Shown: piece after piece, positions 35,201 through 47,200 of the stretch
Position numbering within the stretch: position 1 is the first letter of the stretch
Layout: each line of letters begins with the position of its first letter
Translations under genes and position numbers: made by a program
The notes under the pieces: generated by a model
What the model was told of the DNA's origin: nothing
What the model saw: the letters and a program-made list of their open reading frames with translations, nothing else
Database searches by the model: none
Source of the DNA: Amyelois transitella
Lineage: Eukaryota > Arthropoda > Insecta > Lepidoptera > Pyralidae
Reading direction: 5' to 3'
Length of the DNA: 64,000 nt
Assembly: GCF_032362555.1 (NCBI RefSeq)
Contig: NC_083508.1
Coordinates: 5,237,001 to 5,301,000 of the forward strand

Positions 35201-38200
35201 AAGGCTTTAGGCTATATAACATCACGCTGCAACTATTAGTAGCAAAGAAATAATTAAAAATATGAAAAAAAAAAACGGGGAAAATTATTCATCCTGGAGG
35301 GCTTCAATGATGCCCAAAATAACTATTTCACGCGGAGGAAGTCGCGGGCACAGCTAGTATGAGTATATAGTCACCGGCTGCAGGTCCGCCAGCCGACACA
35401 CGGCGAGCGCCAGCCCGCACACGTGCTGGCGGCGCAGCGCCGCGCTGGCCAGCTGCCCCGCGCCGCCCAGCGCCTGCCGCGCCACGCCGCACATCTCGTC
35501 CACGCTCAGCTGCGAGAGCCGGATGTTGGACGGGTCACTCTGTTTCAGACATACATACATATAGTCATGTACGAGGGCAACACTGAAAGTTTTAAGAACT
35601 GGCCATTTGTTATTCATATAATAAAAAAATGAATTCGGATTTCAAAATTGGAACTCTTTAGCAATAATAATAATGAGTAAAAATTTCATTCAATTGTCAT
35701 TATTTTCGCAATTTGGCGGCAAAGTGAAAATAATTCGTGCCAAAAATATGAATTTAACGCGAGAAAATTTTCGTGCAATGATTTTTTAAGACTTTCGGTG
35801 TAAGTTGGCCTTTCATAATGAAGCCCCATCTCGTGCCACTGTTTACAACTGGTTCAATGAATTTGTCCGATGATCTGCGTGAGGCCGTCCGCCTTCTACG
35901 GCGACGACTGAAGAAAACATCAGTGTTGTGCGGCGTATGATAGAGGCTGACAAAAGAGTTACCTATCAGCAGATTCGGACAAGTCTAAGCGTTGGTATGA
36001 GCCAAATCCATAAAATCCTCCATGAACATTTAGAGGTCATGAAGCTGTGCCCGGTGGATACCCCATAATTTGACTGGAGCCCAAAAACTCTGTCGTATTA
36101 ATTGGTGCCGTGATATGATTGAAAAATTTAACGGAGGTGACTCAAATGCCGTATTCGACATACATACGGGTGACGAAAGCTGGATTTATTGTTATGATCC
36201 AGAAACTAAAAGGCAGTCGGCCCAGTGGGTGTTTCCGTTCGAGGAGTTGCCAACAAAAGTGAAGAGAGGTCGAAGTGTGGGAAAAAAGATGGTGGCTTCG
36301 TTCTTCGGAAGGACAGGCCATTACGCAACAATTGTTTTAGAGGATCAAAAAACAGTTAATGCAGAGTGGTACACCAATATTTGTTTGCCACTTTGAAAAA
36401 GTTCGGGAGAAACGACCTCGCAGCAGAATCCTCCTTCGTCACGACAACGCCTCGGAGCACACCGCCAGGCGAACCATCGACTTTTTAGAGACATCAAATG
36501 TGGAATTACTGTGTCACCCGCCATACAGCCCCGACCTTGCACCTTGTGATTTCTATTTATTCCCCAAAATAAAAGAAAAACTTCGCGGTAAACGTTTTGT
36601 GAACGCTGAGGAAGCAGTCGCTGCGTTTGAAAGGGCCGTCGAAGAGACACCTAAGGAAGAGTGGGCAAGGTGCTTCTCCCAATGGTTCCATCGGATGCAG
36701 CGATGTATTGACGTAAAGGGACACTATTTTGAAAAGATATAATAAAACTAATATTATAGTAGAATTTTGATTTTCTAAAAAGTTTCAGTTTGACCCTCGT
36801 ATATATCCCTTGCGGGGTAGACACGGCCAACATTCTTGAAAACACTGAAATGCCACGTTCGGTCGAATGATGCTGGAATTGAGATTCAAATAGTGACAGG
36901 TCGCTAACCCATTGCCTACAAGACGAAAATTGCACAAAGCCTCAAAACGATTTACATCATTAAAAAATATCTCGTCATATTATGTTATGAAATTCGCGGA
37001 TATTATAACGATATAAATGAACAATAACTCTTACGTAATATAAAACATATCAAACTACGTACCAAACCCGGAAAAGCCATCCTCAGCATATTGTATGGAT
37101 TGGTCTGTTGATACGGCTGCGGTTGCTGTGTGGGCACGGCGGGCATGAACCCGGGGCCCGTGTTGGCCCACCCCACCCACAGCGGTGCCCCGCCGGGACC
37201 CACGGGACCCACGGCACCCACCGTGTTAGCTGGCAGCGATGAAGAGCTGGGTGGTGACGAACGCTGCAATTGTGATCAAATTATGTAACCTAACTAGCTT
37301 TTACTTAAAAATACAATAATACTAGTATGGCTTTTCATACATATTACATATCCAATGAGAACTAAAACGCAATATATATAAAAATGTATAATTCTACAGG
37401 TCAAAAGGTCTGTCAAAATTCATTAATTTTCTGTAGGAATCCCCTTACTCTGATACGTCTGTTTTTTATAGTACTTTATTTCAAAATTAATTCCACGTCA
37501 CAAGGCATAGCGTTAAAATCATTGCCTCTCACTTCTGATGACATACATACATACATAAATCAAGCCTCTTTCCCGAAGGGGTAGGCTAAGACTACATCTT
37601 TTCACTTGCCACAATCCCTGCATACTTCTTTCGCTTCATCTTCATTTATAACTTTTTTCAGGCAAGCTCTAATCTACATAAAAACATACAGTTTCTGGTG
37701 AGAATAATAAAATTCATCAACTCACATGCTTCCTGGGGAACAATTTAGAGTGGGGATGCCTTTGGTGCGCCCCGTGTGGTGATGCGCCCCACGGCATGGC
37801 GTTCGATACCACTGCCTCTTCCTCTGCGCCAGATTGCAGCTGGTCTTCTACAGGTATAAATTGGAAAAATATAATAATCTTACAGTTAATAGTACTTTAT
37901 AATGAAGCCGAACATATTGTGCGAATAGTAAAGTAGCAGGCAAAAGTATGATACTAAGAATATAATTGACAGTTTTAAATATTAGTACATACATACATAC
38001 ATACATACATAAAATCACGCCTCTTTCCCGGAGGGGTAGGCAGACACTACCTCTTTCCACTTGCCACGATCTATGCATATTTCTTTCGCTTCATCCACAT
38101 TCATAACTCTCTTCATGCAAGCTCGGCGGTTTCGGGTACTTTTGACCTGACCCTTTACCAGGACATCCTTAATTTGATCAAGATATGTTCGTCTAGGTCT

Positions 38201-41200
38201 TCCCACTCCAACCTTTCCCTCCACACTCTCCATGTATATTTGCTAAGTCAACCTGTTTTCACTTAAATATTAGTACTTAAAGGATATTTTAAATATTAGT
38301 AATTAAGTTACGTCGGGTAATGCTGATAACAAATACATGAAAGAAAGAAAGAGTTTTTTGGCAACCATGCAATGTGAAATTATACCAATAATGATATTGA
38401 GTCCATGGCGAAGGACAGGAATATCTTGAGGTCTGCGACCGTGATGGCGCTGCGGTGGAAGCTGAGATACACTTCTAGAACATTCTACAGGTAGTTTGAA
38501 TATCACTTTACCTTTGATCACCTTCTTGATGTACGGGTCCAGGTTGATGGTGAAGGGCAGGAATATCTTGAGGTCTGCGGCGGTGAGCGTGCTGCGGTGG
38601 AAGCTGAGAAACACTTCCAGCTTGCGTTCGTCGCGGTCCAGCTCCATTAGAGTGCTTGCTTCGCGAATGCTGCTTATTTGAGGCTTTACTCTGACAAACA
38701 ATGTGAATAGATCACAAAACTACATTAAGGAAACTGGTCAAAAATAGCATTTTTCTTAATCTTGAAGAATGCCTTTTAATAACTCGTTTAATTAATAAGT
38801 CTTTAAGACCTTAAAACCTAAAGACATACACATGAACCGAGCAATATGCATGCTATGGTGCTTTAAAGTTCTTTTTAAGTCCACTGGATTTCATATTGTG
38901 TACATTAGGATGGGATTCATACATAATATGAATCGAATGAGGTTAGCGTTGGCGTAGTTGTTATTTCAAAGGATTAAAAATTCAGTCTTTTCAAGACTAT
39001 TGGCTCTGTCTACCCCTCAAGGGTTATAGACGTGACTATATAAATATATGTATGTACAGAACGGATTTTGAATATAAGGAAAAATAACATCAAGTCTCCT
39101 TTAATTCTCCTACACAGAAGTATTTTGATTGTTCAAAGACCCAATATTTTTTGGGACAAGTACTTACTTCTCATAGATATGTTTAAGCGAAGTGGAGTCA
39201 TCAATATGATCCTCGTAGGTCTCGTGATGGTAGATGATCCAGGAGGTGCGGAACGGCCACTGCTCCGTCATGTTCACCCAGGACGCGAGCTGGTACCAGC
39301 TGAACTCTATTTGGAACGCTTTCAGTAAACGACCTGAAAAGACATTGTGTTTTTATCTTCTTCTCAATATATAAAAGAGTACGCACAACCCAAAGTGCTA
39401 GGTCCAGAGATTTGAAATTTGCCATGCAAGTTTGTTATGTGGTCTAGGGGTGCACAAAGACAGGATTCCCTGAAATTCCAGCGAGGATGAAAAATGAGTA
39501 TTACTCACCAGTAACATATAGCACGTTCATCAATCTCCGCATGCTTCTCGGGTTGACATCGCTGAAGTAGTCGTCCGTTAGCAGCACCCTCCCCAAGTCA
39601 GCGGCGCCCGTGGGCACCGCTCTATGGAGCCCGGACGCCACGGACGAAGCTAGGGAGTCCGAGGGGCGGAGTCTCCGCGCCCGGGCCGCCGCAGCCCCGC
39701 CCCCGCCGCTGGGATCCTTGTTCGGCTGGTTCTTTATGCGCTCTTGACTCGACATCAGTTCGGATGTCGATGACAAGCGGCGGGCGGATACCTAGTGGAA
39801 TGTTTCAAATAATTAAGTCATCAAAATCAACAAAGTTGTTTTAAGTGAATAAGATGTTCCATGACTAAAGTAACATGGCTATTTGTAAATCCAATCTCTA
39901 GTAGGTACATCTGGTACAAATGCCAGGAGGATGAGACGGGATGTGTTGTGGTGGTATTGTACTGTAGTCCACTAATTAACTTCTATTTAGGACGTTTGGT
40001 GAGTAACTCACAGATCACACGTTTACACTTACAGATCTTTGTAGCGAAGCGCCAAACTCGTCCGCAGTGAAGTTCTGCATGCGCCTAGCGGCTGTCGACT
40101 GCGCAGTCTTCACCCGCCGAAGTGCTGAGTTTTGGAGGTAGAAGGGAAGCTGCACCATATTGCGGAGGTAGTCCCAGCCACCAATGTTACTCTCAGAGAA
40201 TGCTCGGCGACTGTTTATCTCCACGGCCTATGAAGTTTAATGGTTAAAACGTACAATTTACAAATAAAAATAATAGTCACGTCATAAAGAAAATATTCCA
40301 GTTTTTTGACACAAACACTGCCTTCTTCAAATCAGACAGACATCTTTTTATAATGTATTAAAATGTACCACAAAATATTGAAAAGTGCTGCACTTAAAAA
40401 ATACAATAAAATGCATGCTAAAGGCATCAAATTGACAAAACATTCAAAGGAATAAATATACACTGGCAGTATTTGAATTTATCATAATACTGTATATTCA
40501 TGCAAGTAACAAGTAATAGTAAATACTTGATAAAATATTTTGTGGGGGATAATCACGATGAAATTACGAGTTCCTCTTCGTTGTCAACTCAACTCAACTT
40601 CACTGGATCTCTATAATATTGTCAATTATAAACTGTAAATATTCATGATTTGACCATTTCGTAAAATTAACGAAATTATTGTGAACAGATTTGAACTATA
40701 TCGCGAGAAAAATTAAAGATATTTTTGACAAAATTATAGAAGGAGCTAATAACTCAAGGAATGAAATAATAAAAACAAATTTGTACAGGTTGATTGCACA
40801 ACACCAACAAACATGATGCGTAGACTAACCTCCATCCAAGCAACCTGCACATACGTTAATATTTTAATAGTAATCTTGATTTCCATTAATTTTCATATGT
40901 TCAAAACATACTTATTTCTATGAGATGTAAATAGATCTATCTTTTTAGAACACAATCGAAAGAATAAGCAATGATGTCTTTCGCAACTACTTTTTAAATT
41001 CTATATATCTATTCAGACTCGAATTGCAGGGGAACCTAACTCTCTAATGAGCTGGTTTCCTGACAATATTTTCTGTTACCGTAAGAGTATCGGTTAGCAT
41101 TAATGAACATAACAAAAAAAAAAGAGTTACTGGTACATGGCCGAGGCAGGAATTGAACCTGTACCCGCATTTAAGCCTAACCGTTTGACCACCGACGCTC

Positions 41201-44200
41201 GTATTTAATTTTCTGTATGCTCGTAAATCGTACTACACTTTTAAACTGTCCAACATAATACCGACCTTGCTTATGATGTGAGGGTCGATAGCCAGCAGTA
41301 GTATAAATGGACTCTTCGGGTCGGAACACAGAGCATGGACCGCGTTGAGGAGTGCCAGAACTTTCTCTTGTTCGCAGCTGTCCAGGGCGTCGACGACCAC
41401 CACTAGACGAGTTTGTTGGCCAGTGAACGCGTCTAGGCAGGATACCTGCAATTTGTTTAGCCCATAAGCATTTTAAGAAAGTAAAGGTTGCAAATATGCG
41501 GTTGAAAGTAAATTAACTAACGGCAGTGCCCGCGTGTACATGTTGGCGAGCTACCTGACACACACAGCGAGCTCACCATGCGCGTCAAGGCCTGCACCTC
41601 CGGCCGCAGCGCGAGCGTGGCGGCGTCCCTCCGGCGGCGCGTGGCTCGCAGCAGCCGCGTGTACATGTTGGCGAGCTACCTGACACACACAGCGAGCTCA
41701 CCATGCGCGTCAAGGCCTGCACCTCCGGCCGCAGCGCGAGCGTGGCGGCGTCCCTCCGGCGGCGCGTGGCTCGCAGCAGCCGCGTGTACATGTTGGCGAG
41801 CTACCTGACACACACAGCGAGCTCACCATGCGCGTCAAGGCCTGCACCTCCGGCCGCAGCGCGAGCGTGGCGGCGTCCCTCCGGCGGCGCGTGGCTCGCA
41901 GCAGCCGCGTGTACATGTTGGCGAGCTACCTGACACACACAGCGAGCTCACCATGCGCGTCAAGGCCTGCACCTCCGGCCGCAGCGCGAGCGTGGCGGCG
42001 TCCCTCCGGCGGCGCGTGGCTCGCAGCAGCCGCGTGTACATGTTGGCGAGCTACCTGACACACACAGCGAGCTCACCATGCGCGTCAAGGCCTGCACCTC
42101 CGGCCGCAGCGCGAGCGTGGCGGCGTCCCTCCGGCGGCGCGTGGCTCGCAGCAGCCGCGTGTACATGTTGGCGAGCTACCTGACACACACAGCGAGCTCA
42201 CCATGCGCGTCAAGGCCTGCACCTCCGGCCGCAGCGCGAGCGTGGCGGCGTCCCTCCGGCGGCGCGTGGCTCGCAGCAGCCGCGTGTACATGTTGGCGAG
42301 CTACCTGACACACACAGCGAGCTCACCATGCGCGTCAAGGCCTGCACCTCCGGCCGCAGCGCGAGCGTGGCGGCGTCCCTCCGGCGGCGCGTGGCTCGCA
42401 GCAGCCGCGTGTACATGTTGGCGAGCTACCTGACACACACAGCGAGCTCACCATGCGCGTCAAGGCCTGCACCTCCGGCCGCAGCGCGAGCGTGGCGGCG
42501 TCCCTCCGGCGGCGCGTGGCTCGCAGCAGCCGCGTGTACATGTTGGCGAGCTACCTGACACACACAGCGAGCTCACCATGCGCGTCAAGGCCTGCACCTC
42601 CGGCCGCAGCGCGAGCGTGGCGGCGTCCCTCCGGCGGCGCGTGGCTCGCAGCAGCCGCGTGTACATGTTGGCGAGCTACCTGACACACACAGCGAGCTCA
42701 CCATGCGCGTCAAGGCCTGCACCTCCGGCCGCAGCGCGAGCGTGGCGGCGTCCCTCCGGCGGCGCGTGGCTCGCAGCAGCCGCGTGTACATGTTGGCGAG
42801 CTACCTGACACACACAGCGAGCTCACCATGCGCGTCAAGGCCTGCACCTCCGGCCGCAGCGCGAGCGTGGCGGCGTCCCTCCGGCGGCGCGTGGCTCGCA
42901 GCAGCCGCGTGTACATGTTGGCGAGCTACCTGACACACACAGCGAGCTCACCATGCGCGTCAAGGCCTGCACCTCCGGCCGCAGCGCGAGCGTGGCGGCG
43001 TCCCTCCGGCGGCGCGTGGCCCGCTGCAGCCGCGCGCGCGGCGGCAGCGCCAGCGCGGCGAGCACGCGCGCCAGCGTGTACATGTTGGCGAGCAACGCCA
43101 CGCCGGCCACGGCGCTAGCGCCTACTAGCAGTCCTTGCTGAACGTCGCGACGCCTGGAACAAGTGGGGTTTACATTTGTATGATTGCTTAGATCTGTGAT
43201 TGTTAACTACACTTAAAGCGATAAGTTAGGACGCATTGTTGCGTCAGAAGATCAAAAGCATAACACTGCATGTATAACAATATCTGTCAAATGAAATATT
43301 TAAATCACGTAGTTTATTAGTTACAACTAACGTAATGACGTTAGTTGGCACTACTTACTGCTGATCATACTCCTTGTCCGTGAGGAACAGCACGAGCACA
43401 CACAACCCGACCACGGCGCAGATGAAGCACAACTCGAACGTCACAATGTGCGGGATGCAGCACATGCGGCGCCATCTGTTAATTAATCAAGGAATAAGTA
43501 CAGTACACAGTTTTACCGATCTACAACCCTAAGCAAATATTATTAGCTAACATAAAATAAATATATATTTATTTATTTATTTAAACTTTATGCGCGTAAA
43601 ATGTACAACAGGTGGACATAATGCCACAAAGCATTCTCTACCAGTCGAACCTTTGAACCAAACTGAGATGGATGTACGGGTGGTGCATTATATGCATTTA
43701 TTCACATTCATTAATAAAATTTTGTGACTGCAGATGAGAGGTAGATCGGCGTATCGTAATTCATCTTTATCTACGACCCTATTACTATCAATCCAACGTC
43801 ATGACGATGAGAGGCCAGGAGTACTTCTTGATTCGGTGTCTCCATCCCCTTGTAGGTAGAACGGCATCCGTGGGTTTCTAAAGTTTCCCTATGAAACAGA
43901 TATAATGACGCCTAGTCTGATGCACACGCAGTGGTACTGACACTCTCATCCTGCACACCATGGCACAACACTCACTTCCAACTGGAGGTGCTGGACACGG
44001 GCTTGGGTCTGAAGGCGCGAGCCAGTCTAGTACACACGCGGCCGTACTGACACTCTAGTGCTTCAGCCAGAGAACTTAACATCTGGACAACCATGGCGTC
44101 GCCTTCTTGTCCAGTGCTGCTTTTCATGCCTTCTGTGAAGTGGAATCTGCAAAATAAATAAAATTCAATTAAAATATTTTGATCTATTTATACTATTGAA

Positions 44201-47200
44201 ATGGATATACTTAGTATGAAAAGACTTCCCAACAATAGGTGAATCAGTGCCGAAAAAAAGATAGTTTATTTATTTATGTATGTATGTTAATGAATACTTC
44301 TTTGAAACATCCTTAGAGATTTTTTCAAAAACCTAAATATTTTAACTTTGCCCTCCCAATACATATTCGATAACATCATGCATGTTAGGAAAAACTTAGA
44401 CTCTTTCAAAAAAGTAGGTGAATGTACTAGTAGATCACTGCGGAACAATTACAAGTTGTCGATCCCAGCACATCGGCTGGCTAAGGTAGGGAAATCATTT
44501 CTGATTAATTGTATAAGATTTTATAATAAATTACCAAAAAGTGTTCTTGAAATGAATGACAGAAAATTCAAACAGTATATTAAAGTTGAGCTTTGTAGGA
44601 AAGCCTATTACAGCACGGATGATTATATTAATGATAAACATGTGTGGCCCGAGCTGGACATAATGGCCTCTTAAATGCTTGTGTATTTTTGACATGATCT
44701 TGACATAATTTGTACAGTATGTACATATTTTATTTTATATTTATTTTATTTGACGAAATATTCATATTGACATAATCAGTTCTACATTCATACATGTTTT
44801 TTAATGTAGACAATGTGCATTCGTCCACGATTTAGATTTAAGAGATCTATATTTGTAAATTGACGTCCTATGAAAATGCTGCAGTGTAGTTTGTTCCGCC
44901 GCTTCTTCTACACATGCGCTTTGGAAGCGGTAGTAGTTATAATTAGATTTAAGTTATGTGACGTCAATAAGTGATACCTTGTATCCAATTTTGAAAATAA
45001 ATCTATTCTATTCTATTCTATTCATCGGACACATGTTATTGTAAAACTGTGAAATGAGTACAAAACAACTAACTACTGTTGTAAAAATTTCAAGAGTTAT
45101 AATTACTTGATAGGCGTGGCAGGTAAGGCTCTAGGGTCGTTGGGGCCCGGTGGATGGCAGAACACGACTTGAAGCACCAGCAGCAAGGAATTGAACTTGT
45201 GTCCTAAGGCCGACAGCACGCCGCCAGCCCACCACCATTCATATCTGAAACACGGAATAACGAATGTGGTTGTCACAAGTGCCCGCCGAAGGCGCGAATG
45301 GCAGAGACTGTTCGGGACTGTTACCCCATTCAGTGGTGCTCTTCTTTCGCTACTCGTAACTACAGGTAGGCTGCGTTGAGGAACTCCAGAATTTTGTGTC
45401 TAAATTAATGGTTTCGTTTTATCTTTTAGGGTGATTTCAGATTCATGCGTTAAAACTGCGGCGTTCAGACGCGCGCTTTTTATGAAACGTAGTAACGTTT
45501 TATATGAATCCAGTTTAAACACGTGCCATTTTTGTAACGCTTGATGTAAAACCTGTTTTATAGTAGTCGGCAAATCAAACGCGCGTTTGAAAACGCGCCG
45601 CTGTTAAATCTGCTGTAGCTGTAAAATCACTTTCAAAACAAACTTCTCAATTTCCAGGCGGGCGCCCCGGCCATGGCGGCTAGAGCAGCCACACGCTCCA
45701 CCATACAGTCCGTGTGACGTCATCACTCACTTGTTGCCCATGTACCAGAGCAGGTAGAACGCCAGGTAGATGGCTATGAAGAGCGCGAAGCACACCGCCA
45801 CGGCGACGTAGGCGGGCGCCCCGGCCATGGCGGCTAGAGCAGCCACACGCTCCACCATACAGTCCGTGTGACGTCATCACTCACTTGTTGCCCATGTACC
45901 AGAGCAGGTAGAACGCCAGGTAGATGGCTATGAAGAGCGCGAAGCACACCGCCACGGCGACGTAGGCGGGCGCCCCGGCCATGGCGGCTAGAGCAGCCAC
46001 ACGCTCCACCATACAGTCCGTGTGACGTCATCACTCACTTGTTGCCCATGTACCAGAGCAGGTAGAACGCCAGGTAGATGGCTATGAAGAGCGCGAAGCA
46101 CACCGCCACGGCGACGTAGGCGGGCGCCCCGGCCATGGCGGCTAGAGCAGCCACACGCTCCACCATACAGTCCGTGTGACGTCATCACTCACTTGTTGCC
46201 CATGTACCAGAGCAGGTAGAACGCCAGGTAGATGGCTATGAAGAGCGCGAAGCACACCGCCACGGCGACGTAGGCGGGCGCCCCGGCCATGGCGGCTAGA
46301 GCAGCCACACGCTCCACCATACAGTCCGTGTGACGTCATCACTCACTTGTTGCCCATGTACCAGAGCAGGTAGAACGCCAGGTAGATGGCTATGAAGAGC
46401 GCGAAGCACACCGCCACGGCGACGTAGGCGGGCGCCCCGGCCATGGCGGCTAGAGCAGCCACACGCTCCACCATACAGTCCGTGTGACGTCATCACTCAC
46501 TTGTTGCCCATGTACCAGAGCAGGTAGAACGCCAGGTAGATGGCTATGAAGAGCGCGAAGCACACCGCCACGGCGACGTAGGCGGGCGCCCCGGCCATGG
46601 CGGCTAGAGCAGCCACACGCTCCACCATACAGTCCGTGTGACGTCATCACTCACTTGTTGCCCATGTACCAGAGCAGGTAGAACGCCAGGTAGATGGCTA
46701 TGAAGAGCGCGAAGCACACCGCCACGGCGACGTAGGCGGGCGCCCCGGCCATGGCGGCTAGAGCAGCCACACGCTCCACCATACAGTCTGTGTGACGTCA
46801 TCACTCACTTGTTGCCCATGTACCAGAGCAGGTAGAACGCCAGGTAGATGGCTATGAAGAGCGCGAAGCACACCGCCACGGCGACGTAGGCGGGCGCCCC
46901 GGCCATGGCGGCTAGAGCAGCCACACGCTCCACCATACAGTCCGTGTGACGTCATCACTCACTTGTTGCCCATGTACCAGAGCAGGTAGAACGCCAGGTA
47001 GATGGCTATGAAGAGCGCGAAGCACACCGCCACGGCGACGTAGGCGGGCGCCCCGGCCATGGCGGCTAGAGCAGCCACACGCTCCACCATACAGTCTGTG
47101 TGACGTCATCACTCACTTGTTGCCCATGTACCAGAGCAGGTAGAACGCCAGGTAGATGGCTATGAAGAGCGCGAAGCACACCGCCACGGCGACGTAGGCG

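Noticed and set aside
41578..43141. Twelve repeated ORFs of about 76 codons on the plus strand (and 68 on the minus)
   Set aside because: Products of the 125-bp array. The plus-strand frames are antisense to exon 13 and the minus-strand frames are copies of an exon end.
45360..45400. Possible fragment of Kidins220 exon 14 (gcgttgaggaactccagaattt)
   Set aside because: Only about 18 of 22 bases match and it lies upstream of the parent exon, unlike the other copies; too weak to claim.
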